Below, piece by piece: positions 31,101-41,041 of a stretch of 64,000 nucleotides of DNA (within the stretch, counting starts at the first letter, position 1; each line of letters starts with the position of its first letter). A model generated the notes under the pieces. That model was not told where the DNA came from. It saw nothing but the letters and a program-made list of their open reading frames with translations, and did not search any database. The stretch covers positions 2,416,041 to 2,480,040 of the forward strand of contig JAMXDE010000011.1 of NCBI GenBank assembly GCA_026770025.1, given 5' to 3'. Origin of the DNA: Craspedostauros australis (Eukaryota; Bacillariophyta; Bacillariophyceae; Mastogloiales; Achnanthaceae). A program made the position numbers and the translations under genes.

Positions 31101-32253
31101 AATCACTCGGCATGGACTCTTCTCCCACTACAATGGGCTTGATCTCACTCAGGGCCGATCGCATGTGACGGTACACTGCACCACCTATCTGAACAAGGTG
31201 CTCCAGAAGCATGGATGGCAAGATCTGCGGTCGTCGCAACGACTCCCCATGCGCACGGACAATGGGTACAATCGACAACTGGACAATGCGGACGTCCCAG
31301 CTACTGAAGGAGAACGGCGACAACTACAGGCATCGTTCTTCAGTTATCGACAGGCCATTGGTGAACTAATTTGGGCCATGGTTTCATGCCGTCCGGACAT
31401 ATCATTCCCCGTGGTGAAGCTCAGCCAGTTTTCCGTCAACCCAGCCAAGATCCATTATGAGGCGGTCAAGTACCTCTTCCGATACATTGCTGCCACAAGG
31501 GAACTTGGAATCACATACTGGCGGCCGTCACCCCTACCCGAACTTCCAGACATCCCCGTGCTGCTGCCCCTTTCACCGCCTGAGGACTTTTCGCACAACG
31601 TGGACAATCATGAGACAGTCCGATTCTCCACGGTCTATGGATACGTGGACGCCGACTGGGGCTCCGATATTCGCCATCGGCGCTCGGTCACCGGCATCGT
31701 GTTCATGTTCGGCGGCGCTGCCGTCGCGTGGAAGACTCGTGTTCAACCGACCGTGTCCCTCAGCAGCTCCGAAGCCGAGTTTGTCGCTGCCAGCGATGCT
31801 GGCCGCATGGCTCTGTGGCTTCGTTCCATCCTCGATGAGATCGGGGTGTCGCAACAGCACGCCACTCTCATTTTCGAGGACAATCGAGGAGCACGCATGA
31901 TGGCCAACGCAAGTCAGCCTACACGGAATTCGAGACATATTGATATCCGAACCTTCGCGGTCAGTGACTGGGTGGATCGGGATCTTATTCTTATCGAGGA
32001 CGTCGCATCCGATCTCAACGCAGCGGATGCATGCACCAAACAGACGCCGTCGGTTCTCTTTTTCCGCCATACTGACTTGATAATGGGTCGCTTCCGCCCG
32101 TCTTTCGCTCAAGACCATGATGGGCGTCGCTCGGTCAGAGCAATTTTTCCCGCTGGACATCTTCCAGCGTGGGGGGGGGGGGGGGGGGGGGGGGGGGGGT
32201 GTTGGCATACGTACGCAGGACAGACGTCCGCAGCCTCCGCCTCTGAAGAGTGA
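28189..32253 (+). CDS. Copia-1 Pol (protease, integrase, RT, RNase H)
   Basis: The frame is open from the codon after the Gag TAA; there is no ATG near its start (the first start-like codon is GTG at 28312). Domains in order: a protease-like CDIGANVSA (Asp codon at 28411, where DSG or DTG is usual); a zinc-binding HHCC region (WHMRLGHP, then CETCSQAH); the integrase core with VDTGGE and GKVERLN; reverse transcriptase with GADVANAFAEAP and RQVDDF in the place of the usual YVDD; and RNase H with YVDADW and SSSEAEFVAA. The C-terminus reads through the poly-G tract as Gly residues and stops 54 bp inside the 3' LTR. No internal stops are present, so it may be functional. Confidence 0.85.
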   Translation, partial: ANSGERPLSNDRYSGKPAGHRNDEVSALSSPAASAIQPLKLVGYAVVRACRVHAARTDGPRVRAWNPFNGVGQCDIGANVSATPYKEVLRGHQPFPSPLMLAAADAHAESMVCPGEGFLDVPTCEGSSISVRTALCPHLAETLISPQSIVRQSDNDFQRFTFASDSGGATLTFHGARGDCSASMTQSNGLYFFTGDATRSPMAFSIQTSSPALQAELWHMRLGHPGMSQLEKLPAHATGMPGKLRSSAHPMRHCETCSQAHRQKAARGPNVDFVQPHPGARFHANFGFMRATNEAYGAAKLRGKGAHRRVVLSLEGFTSYLLITDAYTRYTWVFPTKDRSPPVEIFTKLLGDFGRRSGHRAVRVDTGGELARSGAFQVAVRDAGYNLEPTGAGCSWMNGKVERLNRTFGVMTRALLYSAGLKPQFWALALVHSVYLKNRLWHASVSKTPYELEHGVKPDLQHLRVFGSRVTVRKPGHPPAKLDIHTYNGVFVGHTATPTLHRYYDLDSGRIKTAGNIMFDEAHFTSSSRPPGPQLLFELGFHAPHGVDASVPVKGGHIPVDGSGEHRILVESCVACGDSELHAAAAACSSTVRHFARSLEMASEPFGFPFAQDIEVSGSDPCAGLVLVPDDARGRLQLQTCTPDTPAARIPRWRSCLRSAHLLTLDGNNISSGDEVVRVISDARQRKAGPIVAIFAFDEARNALSQQGVPQLYFDQLRHVHDVLRQISPQARAVTDAPKLTRRKLLLRDDWDEWQAAEFKQMEQYHHQGMFGDPVDAPSGAAVFNWVWVYVVKAHENNRKKARAVCDGSTRGGNVRVFGHTYAATPDLTEFRILVAIAAVQRLLIFGADVANAFAEAPASAQRYYMKVDDQFRSWWEQKHGATIPRGHVVPVLKNLQGHPEAPRQWSIHVNGIMKRMGLTSTTHAPCLYTGLIRGERVYILRQVDDFAVATSRQTTYVAFCDLLDEQLNQPITRHGLFSHYNGLDLTQGRSHVTVHCTTYLNKVLQKHGWQDLRSSQRLPMRTDNGYNRQLDNADVPATEGERRQLQASFFSYRQAIGELIWAMVSCRPDISFPVVKLSQFSVNPAKIHYEAVKYLFRYIAATRELGITYWRPSPLPELPDIPVLLPLSPPEDFSHNVDNHETVRFSTVYGYVDADWGSDIRHRRSVTGIVFMFGGAAVAWKTRVQPTVSLSSSEAEFVAASDAGRMALWLRSILDEIGVSQQHATLIFEDNRGARMMANASQPTRNSRHIDIRTFAVSDWVDRDLILIEDVASDLNAADACTKQTPSVLFFRHTDLIMGRFRPSFAQDHDGRRSVRAIFPAGHLPAWGGGGGGGGGCWHTYAGQTSAASASEE
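32171..32199 (+). promoter_or_regulatory. Polypurine tract of Copia-1: 29 consecutive G
   Basis: An uninterrupted run of 29 G residues abuts the first base of the 3' LTR, where the primer for plus-strand synthesis is made. It lies inside the pol reading frame and is translated as glycine. Confidence 0.8.
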
Positions 32254-32330
32254 CAACGGAGACAGTCTCCTCCCATAAATCCATCATTAGCACACACACA
32301 CACACACATCCTCCCGTACAGATACTGACA
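32200..32330 (+). repeat. Copia-1 3' LTR (131 bp)
   Basis: Same as the 5' LTR but one CA dinucleotide shorter. It contains the pol stop codon at 32251-32253 and is followed by the GTGAT duplication. Confidence 0.92.
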
Positions 32331-32335
32331 GTGAT

Positions 32336-32766
32336 TACCTCCTCCTGCTCCTCAAGTGGGGGTAACGGCAATTACTATCTACAGACTGTTTCTAGATTTG
32401 TTCCCTGGATTCCCGTTTTGACAAACAGTCACGAATACAGAGCTCGTAACATGGAACAAACCTCGTACATATCAATGGTTTTGTTCCGAACCTGGACGCA
32501 ATCTGCCGAGAATTCACTCGGAACAGAGAGTCACTTTTCATGGCCAAATCTGCGCGTTGTGTGCATTTTTATGGTCACACGTACAAAAGCCCGCACAACC
32601 AAGCCGCAGCGCACACACACAAGCCATCCGCATCATGCAGAACTCGCGATGCCCACGCCCAAACTCGCTCAACCCATCACCAACAAAAACACACACAAAC
32701 CATCAACATCAACATCACGCAGAACTCCGTGCCCAAACCAAAATTCACAAGCCATGCACATCGACA
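32336..32766. other. Spacer between Copia-1 and Copia-2
   Basis: No gene or repeat recognised. It is A/C-rich toward the right. Confidence 0.4.
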
Positions 32767-32771
32767 TCACA

Positions 32772-32923
32772 TGACAACTTTCTCTGTACCTTCTTACCTC
32801 TTTATTAATCATATTAGTCAAAATACTGGTCGGGGACAACTCACAAATAAAGAACAAGAGCTCCGACCAGGGCACGCAGCAACGGGCCAATGCGTCTACA
32901 GTAGTTACTTGTGCACTTTGACA
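32772..32923 (+). repeat. Copia-2 5' LTR (152 bp)
   Basis: Begins TGACAACTTTC and ends TTTGACA, matching 53202-53365. Confidence 0.9.
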
Positions 32924-32997
32924 GATTAAGAGTTGTGATCTACCACCAAGCTTATCACATTACAGTATCAACCACCATGGCAAGACCAATCAACAAC

Positions 32998-33407
32998 TGA
33001 TAAAACGATAATGAAAACGAGGTGAACTTACTGAACGCCGAAGGGTGATCAATCCGTGGTAGTGCAGTAGGTTGGTGAGTTTGATTGCAAGAGTGTGTCT
33101 TAGTCTTTAGAGCTGTACGAATCCAAATGAAACTTTCAATTGGATTGTGAGCATGTGATGTGCAGCATCCATTATAGTTGGATCTGCAACATCTCTATTA
33201 GTAGTAACATAGTGGAGCGTTGAGTCTCCGTACGTGCAATCATCGCGGTGTCGATGTTGCCATTTCCAAGAGGAGACATCAATTTCGTGACGGTCGGAGA
33301 GAGAGTTTGTTGTTCACTCTCCTCCGATCAATTTGGGGGAACAAGGTTCATCCAACGGTTTGACCCGATTGTCCGTTCAGGACAGGTCATGTCACGCCCA
33401 TAAGTGG
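32998..33407 (-). repeat. Copia-3 3' LTR, outer part
   Basis: Matches the left two-thirds of the intact LTR at 47169-47776. It is broken at AGTGG (33403-33407), the target duplicated by Copia-4. Confidence 0.92.
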
Positions 33408-34028
33408 TATTAGCTCAAACTAGTATTCCCATTAGTCGTGTTAAGATTTAGTCTAGTTAGTCAAATGCCCGACTGCTCAGAATGTTTGAGCGGGATTGAA
33501 GCGTGACTCGATGTCGGTGGGATGGGGTCCCACGGGGTCTCTCCCCACGAATCGTGCTCTACTTATGACGATGTCGCATGTCCGCTGAATTTGGGTTTGG
33601 GCGATCATGCCATCCCACGCCACTTATGGGCGTGACATGACCTGTCCTGGATGGACAAGCAGATCAAACCGTTGGATGAACAAAGTCCCCCAAATTGATC
33701 GGAAGAGAGTGAACAACAAACTCTCTCTCCGACCATCACGAAATTGATGTCTCCTCTCTCGAATGGCAACATCGGCACCGCGATGATTGCACGTGGGAGA
33801 CTCAACGCTCCACTATACCACTACTAATAGAGATGATGCAGATCCAGCTCTAATGGATGCTGCTCATCACCTGCTCACAATCCTTTTGAAAGTCTCATTT
33901 GGATTCGTATCAGCTTTTAAGACTAAGACACACACTCACACACAAACTCACCAACCTACTGCACTACCACGGATTGATCACCCTTCGGCGTACAGTAAGT
34001 TACCCTCGTTTTCAATATCGTTCTATCA
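33408..34028 (+). repeat. Copia-4 5' LTR (621 bp)
   Basis: Begins TATTAGCTC and ends TTCTATCA. It should carry the promoter; a (CA)n/CACACT stretch lies at about 33925-33950. It is followed by GATTAACAGTCGC, the place of the primer site; the tRNA cannot be named from the sequence alone. Confidence 0.93.
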
Positions 34029-34504
34029 GATTAACAGTCGCACTCGCTCCACACCTGTGTTGATCGAGTGAATATCCACTTCCTCTGCTTCAAGCATCCT
34101 CAGCTACCCCACGTGACGACGTGACACTCTCTGCCCAGTCCTCTGTGCAGACACACTCTTCTGTTCGGACTCCACCGTTCAGCTCCACTCGGCTTCGGCC
34201 CTCGCGCGCTCACCACACTCCAGACATCACAGTCCAAGTGTGTACACTCTCTCTTTCCAAACTGCTTCACACGCCAATCCTCTCTTGAATCGAAACATCT
34301 CGTCACAGACGATTGATCAAGTGTGCTTTCCTGTTCTATTTCTTGAATCGTACAACAACATCGCCCACGGCGATCTACGCGAGAAACCAGAAATAACAAA
34401 ACAAACAAACACTCCGCCAACTACAACAAAACAAACACAAAACAAACAATCTACATCACATCACATCAACCATCAACCATCACCCATCTCCGAACGCTTC
34501 CATC

Positions 34505-37500
34505 ATGGCTACCAACACCAATGTCACCGACACCAACGAGTACACCATACTCAACCACGTCTTGTCTGTCATCGGCATTCAGGCCCATTCTTGGCAACGT
34601 CGCGCTCTCAACGAGGCCGGCATCGCCAACGCAATGGATCTGATTCATCTCGATAAGCCTGCCCTCTTGGCAATCGAGGTGACCGACGACGACGACAACA
34701 CATTCCGTCCCATGAATGTGCTTGTTGTCAACAAGATCCTCGCATTGGTACGCTGGATCAATCTCCAACCACGATTGACTCCCGATGAATGGATGAGTGT
34801 CGACATGTACGACATCTCGCACCCATCCGTCATCGGGGTCGCGGGTCCCCGGACCCCGGCCAGCTACCGACCCCGAGGAGGTGTCGGCATTGTTCCTCCC
34901 AGTACTCGCACTCGCCGTACTGTGGATGACGATGAGGACATCGAATCTGTGTCTCCTCCTGATCGGACCAGATTTGCTACTCCGGTGACCGAACCTTCGG
35001 CACACGTTGCACCAGCGGAAACTCCAATCGCTGGTGCCCCTGTGCCAAGTGTTGCATTCGCTCCATCGAGCGCTCTCCCAGAGTCGTTCACCAAGGAGTT
35101 CAGCCGTGGTGTCAAGCGTGAGGCCCTCGCATTCCCCACACTGAAGGACGACAAGCGCTTCCTTTCGTTCCGGCGCCAATTCGAAGCGATCGCGTATACT
35201 CATGGTCTTGAGTATCACATCGATCCTTCGTGGGAACCGGGTCCATCGGACATGTTGTTCTACAACATGCAGAACAGGTACCTCTACTCTGTTCTGAGCC
35301 TCCATGTCAAGACTTCGCGTGGCGACCAGCTCCTTCGCAAGCACCAAGCAAGCAAGGACGGTCGAGCTGTCTATCAGAGTCTCATTGAGACTTACACCAA
35401 TGGTGTCAACGGTGAGAGCGCGGCAATGGCACTTCGTGCTCGCATCGCCTCCTTCACCTTGGATAACAGCTGGAAGAAGAACCGTGAGAACTTCGTGGAC
35501 ACCTGGCAGGGAATCATCTCCGATATCGAAGATATGGAAGATGACGCTCTGCCGGACAACACGAAGAAGACATGGCTGCACAACTCGATCGCTCCGGACA
35601 AGGATCTTCTCAATGCTCTCACGAGCACATCCTACGTCCGTGACGAGATGCTCGCGGCCATGCCATCCGGTTTCGAGATCAAGGCGGCTGGATTCGATCA
35701 CCACCTCAACTCGGTTCGGATCCATGCTCAACGCCTCGATTCCTCTCATCCTCGTCAGGTTCAAAAGCGTAATGTCAACAACGCTACGACCGGCAAGGGA
35801 AAGGGTAGTTCTTCGGGCAAGTCTCCTGCCAAAGGCAACGGCAAGACTTACACCAACGACAAGCGTACCCGCATTCCGAATGAGGAGTGGGCAACGATGT
35901 CTTGGGCCCAGAAGAAGGACTACATGCACAACAACTCGTCCCGTGGTGCTGGCAAGGGCGACACTTCACGTGCTGCCAATAAAGCCAAGTCCTCTGGGAA
36001 CTCTTCGTCAGACACGGTACCAGGGTCCTCCACGCCGTCAGGTTCCGGGGGCACTGCGGAACCCAAGGGCGGTCCCCCGGGATCTGCCATCAACCGCATG
36101 CTCGCCCAGGCGCGTCAGTCCAGTCAATCGACCGCTGACTTCGTCGATTCTGAGGGTGGCGCATGGCGACGTGTCAACTCCACCGTGGTCCGATACAACT
36201 TCGAGACCTCGGTGGCGGCGAAGACGGGTGCACTCGTCGACAGTGGCGCCAATGGCGGCCTTGCTGGCGACGACGTTCTGGTCCTGTGCAAGACGGGTAC
36301 CACGGCAGACGTGAGCGGCATTGGTGATTCCACCATTGCAAGTCTGGATATTGGTACGGTCGCGGCCCTGCTTCATACAAGCAGTGGCCCGATCATCGCC
36401 AAGTTCCATCAGTACGCTCTATACGGGAAGGGCAAGTCCATCCACTCTACCAACCAACTCTCCGCGTTCGGTATGGATGTGAATGAACGCCCACGTGGAC
36501 TCCCTGGCGGTCGGCAAACTGTCGTCACGCCTGAGGGGCACGTCATCCCGCTGTCTATCCGTGCTGGCCTGTCCTACATGGATATGCGTCCACCGACCCC
36601 TGCTGAGATGGATCAGTACCCTCATGTGGACTTCACGTCCGATGACATCTGGGACCCTTCCATCCTCGATCAGGAGTTCGGTCTTGATGATGTCCGCGCT
36701 CTCGCGGACGATGATGATGATGATTCCGCGCTCGCCGACCTCGATCGCCTGCATGTATATGCGGCATCGACGGATGAGGCCCGCGGGACAGTCCCGTATT
36801 CCGGGTCCGCTGGCAATTCCGGTTCCGTTCGTGTTCACAACTCGCCCATCGACTATGAGGCACTGCGTCCACACTTCGGCTGGATCCCTGCTCGTCGGAT
36901 CAAGGACACTCTCGGTTGCACTTCCCAGTGGTACCGCACTTCGGAACGTTTCGCGATGCGCAAGCATTTCCGCACTCGTTTTCCGGCGGCCAACGTTGAT
37001 CGTCTTCATGAGACGGTCGCGATGGATACTTTCTTCTCTGATACACCCGCTCATGATGACGGTGTCCCTGGCCATGGTGGCTGCACCATGATCCAGGTGT
37101 TCGTTGCGCTCGACTCTCGGTACACATCGGGGTTCCCGATGGCGTCCGAGCGGCAGGTCGCGGACTCCTTGCTCGATTTCATTCGTCGGCATGGAGCGCC
37201 CGACCTACTAATGTCGGACAACGCGAAATCAGAGGTGGGATTCAAGGTACAAGACATCCTGCGTCAATACGCAATCAAGGATCACCAGAGTGAACCCGAG
37301 CACCAACACCAGAACGGAGCTGAGCGCCGCATACAGGACATCAAGCGTACTGTGAACGGCGTCATGGATCGCACGGGTACCCCGTCGCGGTTCTGGCTCA
37401 TCTGCACAATGTACGTCATTGACTTGTTCAATCACATCGCGCAGCGCACGTGTGGTAATGTGACCCCGTCACAGGCTGCCTTCGGGCAGCGTCCGGATGT

Positions 37501-40150
37501 CAGCAAGTACCTTGCGTACTACTGGTGGCAACCGGTCTACTACCGTGTGGAACGTCCTGGCTTCCCGAGTGAGTCCAAGGAGCGCCGCGGACACTGGGCT
37601 GGTCCGTGTCTCCACAAGGGCGACGACCTCACGTTTTGGGTGCTCGACGATGCAACGCAACAACTCCTGCCTCGGTCTGCTATCCGCGCCGCCAATGATG
37701 CCTCTACTCGCAACTTAAGAGCCGACTATCCTTTTCCACTCGTGGGGGAGGATGCCGATTCTGCGACTACTGTATCAGACAGCGATGACGGTGACTACAC
37801 AGACAACACCATCCCCTCCGATGTTGAACCCATCGTTCACGCATTATCGGATGCTGTTTTGTTCTCACATCAAGAGACAGAATCACGCACAAGTGGAAAG
37901 GACGTCGTTTCTGTTCCAAAGTTCACTCCTGAAGAACTTCTGGGCAAGACGGTTTTGTTCCACCGCAATGGACAAAACGTCCGTGCCGAAGTGATCCAAA
38001 AGATCAACGATTCAGACGCTGAGAACCATCAGCGTATCAAGATGCTCCTATCACTCAACGATGGGGAGCTTCACGAACTGATTTCGTATGTCGAACTTTC
38101 CGACGTCTTCGAGCGACAAACCACAGATGGTGCTGCGGACAACCCGCAGGCAGAGAATCAATGGTCCTTCCAAGACATCGTGGATCACGAAGGTCCCCTC
38201 CCTCAGACATCCCCATCCTACAAGGGATCAAAGTACAATGTCACTGTGCTTTGGGATGACGGTTCCAAAACGTCTGAACCGTTATCTGTCATTGCGAAGG
38301 ATGACCCGGTCTCTTGCGCTATTTATGCGCGGAAACACGATTTGCTTGGGGTTCCCGGGTGGAAGCGTTTCCGACAAATCGGTATTCGCCAACACTCGAT
38401 CGCTCGTGCAATCGCCACCAACAAGGCGAACCGCAGCAACACACCCGTATTCCAGTTCGGCGTTCAGGTACCGCGCAACCACAAGGAAGCGCTGATGCTT
38501 GACGCCAAGAATGGTAACACGCTGTGGGCTGACGCCGAGCGCAAGGAAATGGACCAGCTCACGAGCTACGAGACCTTCAAGACCCTCGGATACCATGCCA
38601 AGGTACCCGATGGGTTCCAGAAGATTCGGTTGCAATGGGTATACGCCGTGAAGCACGATCTGCGCCACAAGGCCAGATGTGTCGCCGGCGGCCACCTGAC
38701 AGCGCCATGCAAGGACACAGCCTACGCTGGAGTCGTCAGCCTCCGTTCCCTCCGCCTCGCACTACTCGCTGGGGAGATGAACGGGCTTCAGACCATGGTC
38801 GGCGACATCGGCAACGCGTACTTGGAAGCCTACACCAAGGAACGCATCTGCTTCGTCGCTGGAGACGAGTTCGGAGACAAGGCCGGCCACACGATGCAAA
38901 TCGTCAAGGCACTCTACGGCCTCCGCACTTCCGGCGCACGCTTCCACGAAGCGCTCGCGGACACACTCAGGGACCTGCAATTCTTCCAATGCAGATCCGA
39001 CCCTGATGTGTGGATGCGTGACGGTGGTGACCATTGGGAGTACGTCTGCGTATACGTGGACGACCTCATGGCCACCATGAAGGACCCGCAAGCCTTCTTC
39101 GATACCCTCACCTCCGTCTACGGATACAAGTTGAAGGGTGTCGGACCCGTCAAATACCACCTCGGCGCAGACTTCGGTCGCGATAGCGATGGCACCATGA
39201 AAATGAGCCCGCAATCGTACATCAAGCGCATGCTCGGAAACTACGAGCGCATGTTCGGCTGTGCCCCCACGAAGGCCAGCTGCCCTCTCGACCATTCCGA
39301 CAGCCCGGAACTCGACACTTCACCAGAGCTCTCCGAGATCGACAAACGCAAGTTCATGTCGCTGATCGGGGCTCTACAATGGTGCATCACCCTCGGACGG
39401 TTCGACATCTCCGTCGCCGTCATGACCCTCGCACGCTTCCGTGCCGCTCCTCGCAAAGGTCACCTCGAGCGCGCTCAACGCGTCTACGGGTATCTGCGCA
39501 AGCATCCCGATGCCGCCATCCGGTTCCGTACCGGGGTTCCCCATCACGAAGAGAGTTTTGTGGTCCCCAAACACGACTGGCTCTACTCCGTGTACGGGAA
39601 AACACAAGAGGAAACCGACCCAGACGTGCCCACTCCCAAAGGCGCGATCGTCCGCACCACAACTTTCGTGGATGCAAACCTCCTCCACTGCAAGGTCACC
39701 GGCAGGTCCGCAACCGGCGTTCTCCATCTTGTTAACCAAACTCCCATCGAGTGGTTCAGCAAGCGCCAAGCCACTGTCGAGACCGCAACCTACGGATCTG
39801 AGTTCGTCGCCGCCAGGCAGGCCACCGAACAGATCATCTCTCTCCGTCTCGCTCTCCGCGAGATGGGCATTCCCATCGACGGTCCCAGCTGGATGTTTGG
39901 TGATAACCAAAGCGTCATCACCTCGTCCACTGTGCCCATGAGCATGCTGTCCAAGCGGCACAATGCTCTCGCCTACCACAGGGTCCGCTCCGCAGTCGCT
40001 GCCGGGGTACTCTACTTCGTCAAAATTCATGGCTCACAAAATGTGGCCGACATCATGACCAAGTTCCTCCCATGGGCGTCCTTCTGGCCCCTCGTCAAGC
40101 CACTGCTCTTCTGGAAAGGATCCAGCATCCCTCAAGGTCACGGTACCTGA
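34505..40150 (+). CDS. Copia-4 Gag-Pol polyprotein
   Basis: A single open frame of 1881 codons from ATG 34505. Gag occupies about residues 1-510, with a Lys/Gly-rich linker and no CCHC zinc knuckle that I can see. Protease active site DSGA is at 579-582. The integrase triad is D841, D905 and E940, with the D-X34-E spacing of retroviral integrases; the upstream HHCC zinc finger seen in most Copia elements is not apparent. Reverse transcriptase has YVDD at 1517-1520. RNase H has D1723, E1766 and D1800. Between integrase and reverse transcriptase there are acidic segments (about 1080-1110). Gag and Pol share one frame with no stop, so their ratio must be set by other means. Confidence 0.92.
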   Translation: MATNTNVTDTNEYTILNHVLSVIGIQAHSWQRRALNEAGIANAMDLIHLDKPALLAIEVTDDDDNTFRPMNVLVVNKILALVRWINLQPRLTPDEWMSVDMYDISHPSVIGVAGPRTPASYRPRGGVGIVPPSTRTRRTVDDDEDIESVSPPDRTRFATPVTEPSAHVAPAETPIAGAPVPSVAFAPSSALPESFTKEFSRGVKREALAFPTLKDDKRFLSFRRQFEAIAYTHGLEYHIDPSWEPGPSDMLFYNMQNRYLYSVLSLHVKTSRGDQLLRKHQASKDGRAVYQSLIETYTNGVNGESAAMALRARIASFTLDNSWKKNRENFVDTWQGIISDIEDMEDDALPDNTKKTWLHNSIAPDKDLLNALTSTSYVRDEMLAAMPSGFEIKAAGFDHHLNSVRIHAQRLDSSHPRQVQKRNVNNATTGKGKGSSSGKSPAKGNGKTYTNDKRTRIPNEEWATMSWAQKKDYMHNNSSRGAGKGDTSRAANKAKSSGNSSSDTVPGSSTPSGSGGTAEPKGGPPGSAINRMLAQARQSSQSTADFVDSEGGAWRRVNSTVVRYNFETSVAAKTGALVDSGANGGLAGDDVLVLCKTGTTADVSGIGDSTIASLDIGTVAALLHTSSGPIIAKFHQYALYGKGKSIHSTNQLSAFGMDVNERPRGLPGGRQTVVTPEGHVIPLSIRAGLSYMDMRPPTPAEMDQYPHVDFTSDDIWDPSILDQEFGLDDVRALADDDDDDSALADLDRLHVYAASTDEARGTVPYSGSAGNSGSVRVHNSPIDYEALRPHFGWIPARRIKDTLGCTSQWYRTSERFAMRKHFRTRFPAANVDRLHETVAMDTFFSDTPAHDDGVPGHGGCTMIQVFVALDSRYTSGFPMASERQVADSLLDFIRRHGAPDLLMSDNAKSEVGFKVQDILRQYAIKDHQSEPEHQHQNGAERRIQDIKRTVNGVMDRTGTPSRFWLICTMYVIDLFNHIAQRTCGNVTPSQAAFGQRPDVSKYLAYYWWQPVYYRVERPGFPSESKERRGHWAGPCLHKGDDLTFWVLDDATQQLLPRSAIRAANDASTRNLRADYPFPLVGEDADSATTVSDSDDGDYTDNTIPSDVEPIVHALSDAVLFSHQETESRTSGKDVVSVPKFTPEELLGKTVLFHRNGQNVRAEVIQKINDSDAENHQRIKMLLSLNDGELHELISYVELSDVFERQTTDGAADNPQAENQWSFQDIVDHEGPLPQTSPSYKGSKYNVTVLWDDGSKTSEPLSVIAKDDPVSCAIYARKHDLLGVPGWKRFRQIGIRQHSIARAIATNKANRSNTPVFQFGVQVPRNHKEALMLDAKNGNTLWADAERKEMDQLTSYETFKTLGYHAKVPDGFQKIRLQWVYAVKHDLRHKARCVAGGHLTAPCKDTAYAGVVSLRSLRLALLAGEMNGLQTMVGDIGNAYLEAYTKERICFVAGDEFGDKAGHTMQIVKALYGLRTSGARFHEALADTLRDLQFFQCRSDPDVWMRDGGDHWEYVCVYVDDLMATMKDPQAFFDTLTSVYGYKLKGVGPVKYHLGADFGRDSDGTMKMSPQSYIKRMLGNYERMFGCAPTKASCPLDHSDSPELDTSPELSEIDKRKFMSLIGALQWCITLGRFDISVAVMTLARFRAAPRKGHLERAQRVYGYLRKHPDAAIRFRTGVPHHEESFVVPKHDWLYSVYGKTQEETDPDVPTPKGAIVRTTTFVDANLLHCKVTGRSATGVLHLVNQTPIEWFSKRQATVETATYGSEFVAARQATEQIISLRLALREMGIPIDGPSWMFGDNQSVITSSTVPMSMLSKRHNALAYHRVRSAVAAGVLYFVKIHGSQNVADIMTKFLPWASFWPLVKPLLFWKGSSIPQGHGT

Positions 40151-40183
40151 ACTGCTACCTACATCGAGACACACTTTGGGGAG

Positions 40184-40804
40184 TATTAGCTCAAACTAGT
40201 ATTCCCATTAGTCGTGTTAAGATTTAGTCTAGTTAGTCAAATGCCCGACTGCTCAGAATGTTTGAGCGGGATTGAAGCGTGACTCGATGTCGGTGGGATG
40301 GGGTCCCACGGGGTCTCTCCCCACGAATCGTGCTCTACTTATGACGATGTCGCATGTCCGCTGAATTTGGGTTTGGGCGATCATGCCATCCCACGCCACT
40401 TATGGGCGTGACATGACCTGTCCTGGATGGACAAGCAGATCAAACCGTTGGATGAACAAAGTCCCCCAAATTGATCGGAAGAGAGTGAACAACAAACTCT
40501 CTCTCCGACCATCACGAAATTGATGTCTCCTCTCTCGAATGGCAACATCGGCACCGCGATGATTGCACGTGGGAGACTCAACGCTCCACTATACCACTAC
40601 TAATAGAGATGATGCAGATCCAGCTCTAATGGATGCTGCTCATCACCTGCTCACAATCCTTTTGAAAGTCTCATTTGGATTCGTATCAGCTTTTAAGACT
40701 AAGACACACACTCACACACAAACTCACCAACCTACTGCACTACCACGGATTGATCACCCTTCGGCGTACAGTAAGTTACCCTCGTTTTCAATATCGTTCT
40801 ATCA
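40184..40804 (+). repeat. Copia-4 3' LTR (621 bp)
   Basis: Preceded by the polypurine stretch TTTGGGGAG and identical by eye to 33408-34028. Confidence 0.93.
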
Positions 40805-40809
40805 AGTGG

Positions 40810-41008
40810 CGTGGGATGGCCCGATCGCCCAAACCCAAATTCAGCGGACACGCGACATCGTCTTAAGTAAAGCACGATTCGAGGGTGGGACCCCATCCCA
40901 CCGACATCGAGTCACGCTTCAATCCCGCTCAAACTCTGAGCAGTCGGTCATTTGACTAACTAGACTAAATCTTAACACGACTAATAGGAATACTAGTTTG
41001 AGCTAATA
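40810..41008 (-). repeat. Copia-3 3' LTR, inner part
   Basis: Continues the LTR interrupted at 33407. It ends (in + coordinates) with GAGCTAATA, next to the polypurine tract of Copia-3. Confidence 0.92.
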
Positions 41009-41041
41009 CTCCCCAAAGTGTGTCTTGATGTAGGTAGCAGT

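Larger units (their letters stand above)
26194..32330 (+). mobile_element. Copia-1, full-length Ty1/copia retrotransposon
   Basis: Two almost identical short LTRs (26194-26326 and 32200-32330) bound a gag and a pol in one frame. Directly outside is the 5-bp duplication GTGAT (26189-26193 and 32331-32335), so both ends are intact. The LTRs differ only in the number of CA units, which points to a recent insertion. The order protease, integrase, reverse transcriptase, RNase H in pol is that of Ty1/copia. It lies just upstream of the synthetase gene (26194 versus the start at 25599) and may have displaced upstream regulatory DNA. Confidence 0.92.
33408..40804 (+). mobile_element. Copia-4, youngest element, inserted in the Copia-3 3' LTR
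   Basis: Two 621-bp LTRs (33408-34028 and 40184-40804) look identical over their full length by eye. The 5-bp duplication AGTGG flanks the element (33403-33407 and 40805-40809), and the uninterrupted site occurs once in the other Copia-3 LTR near 47575. An intact 1881-codon gag-pol lies between. It belongs to the same family as Copia-3 but in the opposite orientation. All features point to a recent, possibly active copy. Confidence 0.95.
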
